Source of the DNA: Sphagnum compactum
Lineage: Eukaryota; Bryophyta; Sphagnopsida; Sphagnales
Direction of reading: 5' to 3'
NCBI GenBank assembly: GCA_965153455.1
Contig: OZ234497.1
Location: 5,952,001-6,016,000, forward strand
Length of the DNA: 64,000 nucleotides
Made by a program: the position numbers and the translations under genes. The notes beneath the pieces were generated by a model, which was not told the origin of the DNA, ran no database searches, and worked only from the letters and a program-made list of their open reading frames with translations. Positions 13,520 through 24,689 of this stretch are shown in pieces. Position 1 is the first letter of the stretch, and each line of letters opens with the position of its first letter.

Positions 13520-16500
13520 TTACTCCTTGTGGTCCCCAAAAAGACGTTTCCGGAAGTCAGAAACCATGCGTGGGAGCCCATCTCTCAGAGCAATCTTAGG
13601 CTCCCATCCCAGCAGGTCCTTGGCTTTGCTAATGTCAGGCTTCCTCTTATGAGGGTCGTCTTCTGTGTTCTCACGGAACTCAATCTTTGCATCAGGATCT
13701 ATCACTTCCTTCACTATCTGTTGAAGAGAAAACTTAAAATTTCAGTATCTAAACAACATGAAGCATCCTTACACAGACTAGATCAAGCACTGCAAAATTG
13801 AGCATGCTGCAGAATCTGAGTGCACAAAAGCAACTTCTGCTAACCAAGGCTTTTGAAGGGCAAGAAAAAAAGGCAGATTACAGATACTGTGCTTTCAACT
13901 TCAAGCTAAGAGAAACATCCTCTGACCTCTGCAAGCTCCAACATGGTGAACTCCCCAGGATTTCCCAAATTGAAAGGCCCAACATGCTCACTCTCCATCA
14001 AGCGCATTAACCCATTAACCTGCGAGCCAATGTTGTTTGCTGTCACTCCAAGTCCATCTCTCATGTCTGTACCAATATGTTAGATGTTCTCCCTAACTTT
14101 CAGACTATGTGAAACTTTTCAAGTTTCCTTCTTGGAGCCACCCAGGGAATGCATCATTAATGTGACACATCGGATACAACACCTAACACAAGGTTTTTAT
14201 AACCCAAATGATATGGATTTGATGAAGATACCATGAAGCTTCCTGCTCAGAGCACAATCCAAGTATTTCATGTTGAAGTATCTGCCAGGATAGTCCAACA
14301 TGTTTTGCAACAATTCAAGAAGAGGTCACTTTTAGACCAAGCTGGAGATTCTTCTGTTGAGTGCTGTCTCTGTTTGTCTCACTACCATTGAGAGGGACTT
14401 TATGTAGGAACATACCAAATCTGAGACATATTGGAAGCTCCGAGTTTGATTTCCATCACCATAGATGGTCATTGGTTCCTTGCGAAGTGCCTATCAATGA
14501 AACAAAATTAGAAGCTTGTTCTGACCTTCACATTTTAAAGACTGCTGCTCTCTTCCATGTGGTTGTTTCATTTTGCACATCCAGAGTTCAGAAAGCAGAT
14601 CTAAGGTTTGACAGGGCACACACCTGGGCCACAAAGTTGCTCACAACACGGCCATCATCAATGCACATTCTAGGGCCATAAGTGTTGAAAATACGGGCAA
14701 TGCGAACCTGCAGACATAGTTTTGTAAGATACTTTTGACATTCAAAAACTTAATAGGTGACCCATCAGGATACAAATGAGCTCCAGAATGGACATGAAAA
14801 AGGTGTTCTCATCTTGGATAGCAAAGCTTGTCAAGTGAACAACAAGGGAAGAATTTTGAACAAATGCTGTTGAAAACATCATCACAAGTACCGAGAACTT
14901 GTCCATACTTGCAATTGAAGAGAAAACTAAATACCATTGAGAGAGATTTCAGATCTGATGACATATCAGTAAATAGGGGAAAAGTGAAGTCAACCCTAAG
15001 AAAAGAGTAAAAAATAACTGAAGAAAAAAACTGAAGAACATTTTGAACAACAGCAACAGTCCGGTACATATTCAGAGACCTTCAACAGCAACATGTTGGA
15101 AATGACAGGAATGAGCTTCAGGACCATGTAGATAGCAAGTCACAGGTAAAATCAGGGGTCTCCAGCAAAGTTGAAGGTATTGAGAATGAAAAATGGACAC
15201 AAACTTATAGAACAACTCAAGGAAACATACATTCACTAGTTCTCCTCTGTGGTAATCCATTGCCAATGTCTCAGCTGTACGCTTCCCTTCATCATAACAG
15301 CTCCTAACACCTGCAAACATTACGAAGGTTTGAGAGCTTTTGTGGGACATGCTCCAGACCCTTTCTCAAGCTAGTACAAGAAAATAAGTTGTTTCCTTCC
15401 AATATCATTTGATCTTCAGTGGATAACATGGGATCATGCAGTAGTCATTGCAGAAAGGAACAAAGCACAATCCTGTTCTTCAATTCAAATCCCCTTGCTT
15501 TTGAATGTCCCAACCACAATTTACAAAATACTGAATGAAATCCACGACAGCTCTCAACAATAGCATACAGTAAAACATAGGTCATTGAGCTTACCAATTG
15601 GGTTGACATTGCCCCAGTATTCTTCCTTCTGAGGATGTTGCAGGGGATCTCCATAAACCTCACTGGTACTGGTAAGCAAGAACCTTGCACCCACTCGCTT
15701 TGCCAGCCCCAGCATGTTCAGTGTCCCTACCACATTAGTCTTGTATTCTGAAGGTCAAGGATTTTCATGACAAAGTCATTCTGCATGCTGGCACTTTAGC
15801 CTAACATATGAAGTGCAGATCAGCATCTCCTGCAGAATAGAGAAGCCTTCTCCTTAGCTTTTTTAATTCTGGAAGTTCAAATAGAAACCGTGAGCAAACA
15901 TGCATGGAAAGAAGAGGATATGATGGTTTTCACAGGATTGAACTTGTAATGAACAGGAGAAGCTGGGCATGCCAGATGATATATCTGATCAACCTCCAAG
16001 AGCAGCGGCTCCACAACATCATGGCGAATGAGCTCGAACCGAGGGTTACCTAAGTGATGCATGACATTCTCCTTCCTTCCAGTAAAGAAGTTGTCAACCA
16101 CGATGACACTGTCGCCTCTTGCAATCAGCTTGTCTACAAGATGACTTCCGACGAAGCCTGCTCCTCCTGTCACTACCACTCTTAATGCTTTCCGTTTCAA
16201 ACCAAGAGGAATTTTGGCCCCGGTACTCATGTGTCCGATATGCTGTTGCCGCTGCTGCTTTCCGAACGCCGACCAACTGTCGTAAGCGTTCTCATAGCCA
16301 CCAAAACTATCACTTGAAGAAAGCTCTTTGTAATAACTGACATCGTGCCTCTCCGAGAGGGGAAGATGCTCGCTCTTACCTCGAGACGAAGAGCGAAAGC
16401 GGTACTGCGGCTGAAGCAAGAAAAAGGCAGAGGTAAGCGCTATGCCTAGGAGAATGAACAAGAGACGCTGCTCCTTGAGCAGATATGGTACTGCCTTCTT

Positions 16501-16590
16501 CCACGCCCAATGCTTCCGAGCCTTCGTTGTGCACTGCTCGGATTCCCTAGGAATCTCATGCCGCCTATGATTTAAGATGAAGCTCGACAT
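13520..16590 (-). CDS. UXS: UDP-glucuronate decarboxylase (UDP-xylose synthase), membrane-anchored type
   Basis: Converts UDP-glucuronate to UDP-xylose, the donor for xylan, xyloglucan and other wall glycans. Exons in transcript order: 16590-15922, 15742-15595, 15310-15231, 14707-14624, 14490-14416, 14019-13927 and 13717-13520, giving 448 residues, the usual length for plant membrane-bound UXS. Residues 1-42 form a basic cytosolic tail and 43-59 a single hydrophobic anchor, the type II topology expected of a Golgi enzyme. A variable stem follows, then the short-chain dehydrogenase/reductase fold. That fold includes NAD-binding GGAGFVG at 142-148, TSTSE at 247-251 and catalytic Tyr278-x3-Lys282 (YDEGK). 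The C-terminal [14 protein letters not shown] block is typical. The first intron appears to be U12-type AT-AC; the others are GT-AG. Assignment to a UXS1/2/4 sub-branch rests on the anchor only. Confidence 0.95.
15743..15921 (-). other. U12-type AT-AC intron (UXS intron 1)
   Basis: In transcript sense the exon ends in codons for Lys-Thr-Ile and the intron opens with ATATCCTCTT, a match to the U12 5' splice consensus ATATCCTY. It ends in AATAC, directly before AAGACTAAT (Lys-Thr-Asn). Upstream lies ATCCTTGAC, eight of nine to the U12 branch consensus TTCCTTRAY, with the branch A 12 nt before the AC end. The 179-nt removal restores the conserved NPVKTIKTNV reading in phase. No GT-AG pair nearby does so. 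Confidence 0.88.
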
Positions 16591-17542
16591 TTGTTCTTGT
16601 TTCTCCGTTTCTTTTGCAGCGACGAGGCAGAGAGGAGATCAATTGGATGCGCTCCAGAACCGCATCAATCAAGAATCAACAGCCAGCGCCTGGTTGCTGA
16701 AGCCTAAACGTTACAGGAAGTTTAGTTCAATCGCAGCTCTCAGCTCCAGAGACTCTAGCAACAAAATCCGCACTCTCCAACTTCCAAGCGAGAAGGAAAA
16801 CAGAAGCAATGTCAAGAAGATGAAACATGGAAGAAACTCGGGATGTCGACTAAACTCCAAAAAACAGAGTACCGCTACTCAGAGCAAGCAAAACAGCAGT
16901 CATATCACACCTTCCTTCAAGAAACCAGAAATTATACAAAAGAGGAAAGCAAAGACCGATGAGGCTAAGTCAGATCCACAAAAAGGATATGGCCAACCGT
17001 CCGCCCGTCCGTCCGCCCGTGCGTCCGTCGGCGGGAACAGCAAAGCAAGCCTTCAAAATTCTAAGGTCCACCAGCAGACGAAACCAGATCAAAGACACAT
17101 ACATACAGAAACCAAGAGAACATGGAAACAGACAGAGCTCAAAACAATAAGAAAACAAACAGCAACACAAATAACACCACAAACACGAGCAAAACACGAG
17201 AACACGCGGGTGCAAATCCTTGACAAGACTCTTAGCAGCAGATCCCAATGCAGTTGCCAAGGGGGAAATGGCAACTCAGGAAACAACCGGATCTGTGCAC
17301 CGATCCAAAGGAGCAAAACTTTTTTGTGTACGTTCGTCTCCGTCCGCTTTCTTCTCTTCTCTATTCTCTTCTCTTTCTCTTCTCCTCTCTTTTTGTGCGT
17401 CTTGTTCACAGTCTCGACTTGCACTCGTTTGGCGCTTAACTTACTTTCCCCTAACTAAAACCCAAAAAACCCCCGCACGACAAGAACGAAACGCAGCGTT
17501 TTTAATTTATTTCCAAGAGTCTATACAAAGACTGGTTTCAAC
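16591..17542. promoter_or_regulatory. UXS 5' flank / leader region
   Basis: This is the sequence upstream of the UXS start codon, read on the minus strand. It is balanced in composition and includes a short GTCCGCCC-type repeat (16997-17034). A long pyrimidine tract lies at 17341-17394, which is GA-rich in UXS sense. GA-rich leaders are common in plant genes, so the tract may lie in the 5' UTR or core promoter. No clear TATA box was found. A 293-codon plus-strand frame crosses it but has no family resemblance. Confidence 0.4.
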
Positions 17543-17807
17543 CAGGGTTTGTTTTTCCCCCAGTAGGGGGACTGGCGATCATCCACAAGGGGAATGAGTC
17601 AAATTTGGCTACAGTAAAGTATGTATTTTTTAGATTCCTGCCCAGTTGTGACGACCAATAGGAACTCATCGTCTAAACATATGGCGACACGTAACTTCTT
17701 TTTCCTTCGGAATCTGGCGACTTTTGCATTTCCTTTTTTTTAAATTTGCACTGGTTTGTTTTTTGGATCGCCACAGTGTGAAAATTCGCTAAAAGAATAA
17801 AACACCG
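17543..17807 (+). mobile_element. hAT-like MITE, best-preserved copy (family 1)
   Basis: This 265-bp copy begins CAGGGTTTG and ends AAAACACCG, so the ends are short imperfect inverted repeats. It is flanked by GTTTCAAC and GTTTGAAC, seven of eight identical, as expected for the 8-bp target duplication of hAT transposons. Inside are the family hallmarks GGCGATCATCC near the start, an AAATTTGGCTA core and TCTGGCGAC. No coding sequence, so it is non-autonomous. It lies about 950 bp upstream of the UXS start codon. Confidence 0.6.
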
Positions 17808-17937
17808 GTTTGAACTTTCAATTGATTTGATTTATTGCTTTTTGTGAGGACCAGGGGTTTTTTCCTTCCCAATTTTGTGATATCTGAAAATTTGGCTAAT
17901 TTTTCAAAGAAAGTAGCAAAATTAGTCCAGTTTTAAA

Positions 17938-18150
17938 CAGTGATTTCTCTAGTGGTGAATTTTCGCCATTTTGCAAAAAATATTTTTCAAATCGTTGAAA
18001 ATCGCCAGAAATGCCTACAATATGAAAGGATTCTTAAGATTTTTTACTTTCATATTCTGAATATTGCCAAATTTGACTAAATATACTTATGGATGATTAG
18101 GTATCACTTGAGCAATTTCACAAAATTGAAAAAAAAAAAAAAACCCACTG
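17938..18150 (-). mobile_element. hAT-like MITE copy (family 1)
   Basis: Reverse-oriented relative to the 17.5-kb copy. It runs from CAGTGATTTCTC through TGAATTTTCGCCA and AAAATCGCCAG to an ACAAAATTGAAAAA stretch ending CCCACTG. Both ends therefore carry CAGTG-type termini. Target duplication is not convincing. Non-coding. Confidence 0.5.
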
Positions 18151-19335
18151 ATTTACACTTTTAAAAACCCCAAAAAATCCTATTTTTTGGTCCAAAACAT
18201 ATCAAAAATTGTTGGGGGAAAAAACAGCATTGGTAAGAAGGGGTCAGGGGTCCGAACTCAAAGTAATATTTTGTTTGGTGGTGAATTTTCTCAAATTTTC
18301 AAACTCAAAGATTTAAGACGAATATTTCTTGTTTTTGAAAGAAGATTTCCCCTATTTTTAAAGAACAAATTCCCTGTTTTCCCACAAAACTTTTGTCAAG
18401 TTTTTGAGAAATGGCTTTTCTTCAGAGAATTTCTTTACACAGTTTTTAGTGTTGGGGTATTTTTTCACTAGTTTTCTACAATTTGGACATGTTCTTTCCA
18501 AGCGTGTCATCAATGAATGCTAAATCTTTTTGGGGATGATTGGTAATGATGCTTCATCAGAAAACTGAAAATAAAAAACATGGGTTTGCCTCTGGAGTTT
18601 TCCTCAATCTTATTATAGTTTATGACCCAATGAGAGTAAGTTTTTAATGCTATTTTTTAATTTTAAAAACTGACAAATTCTAATGATTTTTCTTTCAACT
18701 TTTTAAACATGCGTTTTGGATTCTTTTTCTCAAAAACTTCAAAAGAGTAAAAATTTGCCACAAAAAATTCACTCGTCTTTTTATGTCCTTATGGGCACTT
18801 TAATATATATATATAGGTACCTATAAAGCAGATAGCAAAAAGGCCAGCCATTTTCCCATGCTAAAGTCTCAAAAATCTTTGGTCCCTAACCCAAGGTAAT
18901 GGGAATATCTATGGCTAAAAGTATGAGTGCCCCAGGATTTGAGAATATTTTTGGTTGGAAACATTAAAAGTATTTTGCACCTGAAATTTCATGTTTCGCA
19001 CTAGACCTAATTCAGTGCACACTTTCTCCTGTACAAATGTGTTAGAGAAATGTTTCTCCCATTTGTAAGCCCTGTTTGGAAAACAAATGCTTAGTCACCA
19101 TTTTATCATGACCTATGCACTGAAGTCTGAGACCAAGAATAATGTACCATCATTCATGAAAACACTTATAATTTGGCGCAAAAAGAAAAATGCGAACTAT
19201 CAAAGTTGAATACGTATCCAAAACATCAAAATGGACCCATCAATTTGAAGAAAGTTGAACTAAATGGTTTATAAAACAAAAGGAAAAACTAGTCAGAGAT
19301 GTGATCTTGCAATTGCAATGCTGGTGTCACTAGAC
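18151..19335. other. Intergenic DNA, nothing recognised
   Basis: AT-rich sequence with many T runs. The open frame at 18187-18471 consists mostly of Phe/Leu/Lys codons from the base bias and has no recognisable family. No gene is called. Confidence 0.5.
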
Positions 19336-19610
19336 CAGTGTTTGCAAAATTTCGTCAAATTTCAACCTGAAAATAATGATTTTCACTTTTACAAATCATT
19401 TTTTCATGGAAAAAATGGCCCAGATTTTCCAGATTTCGAATCTTTTTCACCCAAATCGCCAGTTTATTATGATAAGTTCCAGTGGGTAGCCAAGAATATA
19501 GAAAGTTTTTTTTTACTTTCATATCTTGTATGTAACCAAATCTGGCTAAATCATCCTATGGATGATTGCCACTTCAGCTACATTACAAAATTGAAAAAAC
19601 AAAAAATGTG
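19336..19610 (-). mobile_element. hAT-like MITE copy (family 1)
   Basis: Begins CAGTGTTTGCAAAATTTCG and carries AAATCGCCAG, TTCCAGTGGGTAGCCAA and TACTTTCATATCTTG. The core is AACCAAATCTGGCTAAATC, followed by GGATGATTGCCAC and ACAAAATTGAAAAAAC. The order of blocks is the reverse complement of the plus-oriented copies. Non-coding; the right end is approximate. Confidence 0.55.
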
Positions 19611-20137
19611 TTGAGAGACATCAAATGTAATATCCTAGTCACTAAACTATTTCACAATACAAAGTACATTAGACCACATATATAATTTGACGTTTGAAAT
19701 AGAATAAGAAGTGAAAAAAAAAGAGGTTTAGGCCTATGCATAATGTTAAAAATTGGATTTATATATTTCAAAAAGACCGCCTCATCCATTAATGTGATCT
19801 CGTGGCCTCTACTCCTCTCTCTACTGTCATCACAACAACATACCTCGTCAACATGTTCTCACCGTGATATTTGGGTTGATACATTGAAAGTCTCCAACTT
19901 GAGATAGGGACTTAAGGGAGGGACATGGTGGATTTCTCAAATTTAATTTCTACGACATACCTAAAGCAGTGGAATAAAAACTTTAGTGTATTTAGTCGAA
20001 TCTTTCCTCCACAAAAGGGCAGCTCGTTTCCTTTTGTGAAATGCCTTGCCTCTTTTTATTCATTTTTTTCCCATGATTCTTGGCTCTTTAATAGTCACCA
20101 GGTATCACCTAAAGATTTGACAAAAAATTCTTTGGGT

Positions 20138-20257
20138 GCTTTATGTTGGGTAACACCCAGGGAGCAGGGTGTTCCTGAAACCCTTTGGCTCCGCCTTGAA
20201 CGGGTGCTTCTTTTGGGAAAACCCGGTGCTCCTTGGGTGTTACCCTACACAAAAAGC
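20138..20257. mobile_element. 120-bp foldback element (family 2)
   Basis: Near-perfect inverted arms about 30 bp long (20138-20166 and 20227-20257) share the core GGGTAACACCCARGGAGCA. The arms enclose a short, GC-richer centre. The whole unit could fold into a hairpin. It resembles the 23.2-kb element in arm sequence. Open frames here on both strands are palindrome translations, not genes. Confidence 0.6.
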
Positions 20258-20394
20258 AATTCAAAGCAATTTGTCCTGCATGTGGAAAGAGGCACCTATG
20301 TGGCAACATTGAAGCAGAGCCAACCAGCTCACCATGCAGGACGGATGGTGTGTGGACAGAAAACACTTTTCATTGAGATCCTGTCCGGTAGTAA

Positions 20395-20515
20395 CCATCC
20401 ACATACACCCACCTACCTAATAGTCATCTATAGCCTTACCTATTTACTTAGGTACATAGTAAATATTTACATTCCCTACCTATTTACCAATGATATTTAC
20501 CCACTTCCATAAGTA
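20395..20515. repeat. CCTACCTA-rich low-complexity stretch
   Basis: Repeated CCTAC, TTAC and ACCTA words (for example ACCCACCTACCTAATAG and CCCTACCTATTTACC) dominate this segment. The same word set dominates 54332-54480 and the 57.1-58.0-kb tandem array. Confidence 0.5.
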
Positions 20516-21062
20516 GTTTAATTAGGTGTGTGGAGGTCACCGGAGAGAGGATACATTATGGAACCTTAATAACTCAGTTGCGGTTCATAACAGGTTTCCA
20601 ATGGACTGTGCATGGGTGGTGGTTGCCACGTCACAGAATCCCACCTCTGTTATGCTGGCTTCTAGCCTAATGTTGAATTGATTTCCATAACAATTTCTTG
20701 TAAGAAGTAAAGGGACTTGCAATAAGTCATGAGATGGAACTCCCTGGCTTACTTCTACAATTAAGTTGCCCAAGCTTTTCAAAATACATTGTCAAGAAGC
20801 AGCAGACCTTTGGTCACCCTAGGCTTTTTAAGTTATTGCCTTCTCTCTGATTGTGGCTGGAGCCTCAAAGGGGATAGAAAGGTTATGGATGTGAATACAT
20901 GGCATACAATATAGTTCTCCGTACAGTAACCCTGTCTTCACCCTGTCTTTGGGCCTCCTTTCACCCCCTATCCCCTCTTTCAGTGGTATCTGCAAATTAA
21001 AACATTTTATTAAATCTCAGTATGAAATGCTGAAACTCAGCATTTGATGCACGAGGTCCAAG
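20516..21062. other. Intergenic DNA, nothing recognised
   Basis: No open frame resembling a family and no clear repeat structure. Confidence 0.45.
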
Positions 21063-21190
21063 ACTAATTATAGTAGTTATACAGTTAGGAGAAGTGAAAA
21101 TATATGTAACAGCAGTGGAGACGCTCAGGAAAAAGAAAAGACAGGATGAAACTCAGTTTATCACCGAAATTGATGGGATTCTGAGTTTCA
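21063..21190 (+). repeat. Dispersed repeat, partner of 5.72-5.87 kb
   Basis: Plus-strand counterpart of the minus-strand segment at 5719-5872. The translation VKIYVTAVETLRKKKRQDET aligns with the partner with few changes. Likely a fragment of a once-coding transposon. Confidence 0.5.
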
Positions 21191-21537
21191 TCCCCCATTG
21201 AATGCTAATGTACTTTTTGCAGGATTTTTTTTTTAATCTCACCCTGTGTTTGACCAAACTCAGGGTTCTGGTGTTATATTTTCCTTACTTTAGTGATAAG
21301 TCTAACGTACATGTTTGATTGTTGACCCTTTGAGCTATAATGATCAGTGTTTTCTTTTCCTGGGCGAATTTTTGCACTGTGCAGTGTGGTGAGCAAAACA
21401 AAATCCCCTGCTAAGTGTATAAAGGATTTTTTTTCTAAATGCACAGAAACCAGAAGTCTCAATATTTAGACAATTAGTTCCTAGAGGTCAACAGAACAAA
21501 GCAGGATACTAATAAACAATTACTTGCCTGTTGACCT

Positions 21538-21620
21538 CGACCCAAATTTGGTTTATTCCTCTTCTGGATGATTGCCACTCCACCACATACCTGATAAAAT
21601 TGAAAAAAAAAGGAACACCG
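21538..21620 (-). mobile_element. Fragment of hAT-like MITE (family 1)
   Basis: Only the end is retained: CCAAATTTGG, TGGATGATTGCCACT, then AAAATTGAAAAAAAAA and a terminus whose reverse complement begins CGGTGTTCC. The other end is missing. Confidence 0.45.
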
Positions 21621-22489
21621 ATCATCATGATGTTAGGGCATTGATGGGATTGAGATTTGCATGGCTTGAACCTTCAAGTGTGAGAAATGCGGTCATGATG
21701 AATTTCGTTCCAATTCATCCTTCTCCAAGAAAGTGATGCATTGATTGGATTGAAGTACAAATGAGATTTTCATCTATTGTTTCACTCAAAGGTCTTATTA
21801 TTTTTTTTGTTTTTTTCTCATTTTTGAATTTTCAATGTCGGTTACCTTCTTTGATTCGACTTTCATTTGCACATTTGAAAAAAATTTAAGGTCAAGTTTT
21901 TTATAGTGTTTTGAAACTCTTTTAGTTTGTCGATAGGTTTCTATTTGCATTTTCAGAGGTGGGATAGATTTTATCTTTGCAAAGGTTATCGCTCTAGCAG
22001 TGTACTTGGGTGCTAAGAGTTTGTTGTCCTAATCATCACATCTAGATTTTCGCAAAACGATCGTCCCTGTTTATTGGGGTCTGTAAAGACCAGCAATTTA
22101 AGTCCACTTCCATTTTAGGTTCACTTTAGGTGGCCTTTTAACCTTTTACTTCAAACTGCTTAGGTTTCCATCCCTCCATTTGAATAGTTGTCATAGAAAG
22201 GAACAAATCATTTTCAAGAAAACATTTCATGGAACATGCATGAACATTCATTTTATAACATCATTTCAAAATTATTTTTAAATTGTCATCACTCTCAACT
22301 GAGATCTTGTGTAAACTTAAGTTTAAATGCTTAGCTTTTTGCTCACCTAGTCATCCCATTTCCCCCATCTTACAACTCATGGCCTTTCTCAATGTATATG
22401 TGGTCAACCCATAAATTCGATAGAGATACATCTACTATGTTGTGTTCACGAAGGAGAACACACTACCACACATGATAGTAGTTTGAAAT

Positions 22490-23010
22490 TCTTTTGCTTC
22501 CATTACTACGGATGTCGAGTTCCATGTTTTGCATGAGCAAACTCATGTTCTTTGACACCATCTTTCTAGTCATCACGACAACAAATAAATATTGTGCTTA
22601 CAGCAAATGGTATTCACACTTTGGCAAATGTAATCATTGCTAAATTGACCCATGCAAATCTTGTTTTTCAAATTACTTTTTTTTAGAAGTTGCCACAACG
22701 ATTACAATTCAAACAAAGGTCGTGTTATATCGTGATCAACACCTAAATGATTTCATCCCTTTAATAATATAGATATTTGGATGTTTACATCAACAAGCTA
22801 ACAACATCTTTCATTAATGTGCCAACATGGCATGGTTAGTGAAAGGCTTTAAAGGTCCTCCCTCTTTCGATTTTACGTTCATTTTATAGACAAAAGGTGT
22901 TGGTGACTCTTCAAAAAGTTTAGAACGTCACTATTTTGCAACGGGCAATTGTAATTGTAGGAGAAGCCTCTTCTAGGATTAGTGTCCTCAAGGTTTTTTG
23001 CTCGTCTACT
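22490..23010 (+). pseudogene. Decayed protein-coding relic, likely transposon-derived
   Basis: Protein-like sequence continues through all three frames. From 22502 the frame reads ITTDVEFHVLHEQTHVL. From 22686 it reads EVATTITIQ, then VVLYRDQHLNDFIPL, IFGCLHQQANNIFH and CANMAW. From 22858 a third frame reads PLSILRSFYRQKV and later ILQRAIVIVGEASSRI. In-frame stops are mostly TAG and TAA where CAG, CGA or CAA would fit, as expected from cytosine deamination. At least two frameshifts are needed. I do not recognise a named domain. A C-terminal segment of a non-LTR retroelement protein is one possibility. Surely inactive. Confidence 0.55.
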
Positions 23011-23212
23011 TGCACGACTTACTTCATGTTACTAGTGATGAGTTTAAGTCCTAAGTTTCTCGATTCCTCCTTTTAGGGCTCCTGATTGTGGATTTCTCCT
23101 TTTAGAGCTCTATGGGTATGCATACAACCCTTGGTTGAGTCTTGTAATTAGAACGCATTTATTGGTTTGGTGGCTTTCAACATAACGTAGGCGGGGGCCT
23201 AAATGCCATCAG

Positions 23213-23335
23213 GTACTTTAGTGTAGAGTAACTCCCATGGAGCAGGGACTTCTCGAAATAACTGCCCCAAGGCAGGAGCTGAGTCGGTCATTGCAGGGAC
23301 TGCCCACTCTGAGGGAGTTACCCGTGTAAAGGCAA
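23213..23335. mobile_element. Foldback element (family 2), diverged copy
   Basis: Inverted arms share the core GTAACTCCC (left near 23227-23240, reverse complement near 23316-23326) and extend towards CTTTA on both sides. The arrangement and length (about 120 bp) match the 20.1-kb element, as does the minus-strand translation around PAPWxLLYTK versus PAPWVLPNIK. No gene. Confidence 0.45.
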
Positions 23336-24039
23336 AGGAACAGATGCCTGTGAACGGTTCAATAAAGCTGCGATGAATCCGTGGAATGCCCAATGAAGTT
23401 GGGATGATGAATTTGTGGAATGCTCAATGAACAACTGAAATACCCACGAACAATGGAAACCTGACAAAGAAACAAAACTCCGTCCCGACTCTTGTGAGGG
23501 AAATTCCACTTTAGAAATCCAACTCCTCCTAGTGTTAGAAAAATGGCCAAGGGCTTTATGTGGGAATAGAAGTGGAATGGAGGCTTTCCATTATTCCTTG
23601 TAATTGGAACTTTTTGTTGGTCGTGACACGATTGCACTGGGTACCTATCTTCATAATACATGGGGCTTGCATGCATGAAAGTATTTTGAGTATGCATGGG
23701 GTGCAATCAAATATTTTGGTGGTGATGTCTTATAATTTAGAAGCTTTCATTGGTTAGCTGGGTTTCTACATAATATGTGGGGCCTATATATGTGTCAATT
23801 TATATCATTGGGCATATAATTCAATGGGGTTTATAGTTTATATGTAAAGACTGTGAGCCGAATTTGAGTTTTTTTGGAATGATTGCCCATAATTGGGGCA
23901 CTTGGTGAAAAATGTTTGTGTGGAATTCCTCTGGCCAAGCTATCCTAAATTTCACTTGTAGAGAATTCACATGTGGTTGGAGCTACCTGGATCAGAGTTT
24001 TCTCTTTTTGAGTGAAATTTTGCCACTTGCTCGACCAAC

Positions 24040-24190
24040 AAAATCCAGTGTGACTCATACCAAGGATTTTTGTGATATATTGCACCGAAATCGCCAGAAT
24101 TTTAGGATTTTGAGAAAAAAATCCTTGAAATCACTATATTTAGACAACAATAGGTTCCAGCAAGTCACCAAAATGGCCTTGGGTGAACTA
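24040..24190 (-). mobile_element. Partial hAT-like MITE (family 1)
   Basis: A CAGTGTGAC end is followed by GAAATCGCCAGAATTTT and GGTTCCAGCAAGTCACCAAAA, blocks shared with the 19.3-kb and 24.7-kb copies. The core and far end are missing. Confidence 0.4.
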
Positions 24191-24357
24191 GCACGTAGGC
24201 TGGTACCATAGCATAAACCCCAATGTTTTGAGGTTGCTTCTAACCATGGTAAATATCTGTACCTCAGACTTAGTGAGGGTCTCTGACTCCAAATTTAACA
24301 TTTCCTGGATGAAATATGGCCACTAAAAGGCCTCCCTCCGGAAGGTGAAGGTAACAC

Positions 24358-24516
24358 CAGTGTAAGGGATGTGCTGGTTCACCCTGACTGCCAAAATGTA
24401 CCAGATTTCTTTTTTTGCTTTTTTACTTTCCTCTCTAACCTGTAGCCAAATTTGGCTAATTCCTCTATCAGATGATGACTAGTGTGGCTAGATCACAAAA
24501 TTGGAAAAACACCCTG
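24358..24516 (-). mobile_element. Short hAT-like MITE copy (family 1)
   Basis: Starts CAGTGTAAGGG and carries TTTTTTACTTTC, the palindromic core TAGCCAAATTTGGCTA and CACAAAATTGGAAAAAC, ending CACCCTG. Internally deleted compared with 265-300-bp copies. Confidence 0.5.
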
Positions 24517-24689
24517 AGGTGCTGATACATGTTAGTGTTTATTTTGGTTGAATTATTATGCTCCTATGCAATGAGAATTTGAATTGACAGATTATTAGGT
24601 CTATGATTGGGTGCATGGGGTTCATTTGCATCCATATCAGTTGGCTTCTTTTTTTTTGAAAGGACTGAAATATGTGTTTTTTTGGGTTT

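Noticed and set aside
16577-17458. A 293-codon plus-strand frame overlapping the UXS start codon region
   Set aside because: It overlaps the UXS first exon antisense, is rich in Lys/Gln/Thr/Ser without any domain, and crosses a simple repeat and a pyrimidine tract. It is best explained as a chance frame in the UXS leader and promoter.
19331-19650. Possible 8-bp duplication CACTAGAC / CACTAAAC around the 19.3-kb MITE copy
   Set aside because: The right-hand copy lies about 30 bp beyond the recognisable element end and the intervening sequence does not match the family terminus, so it may be chance.
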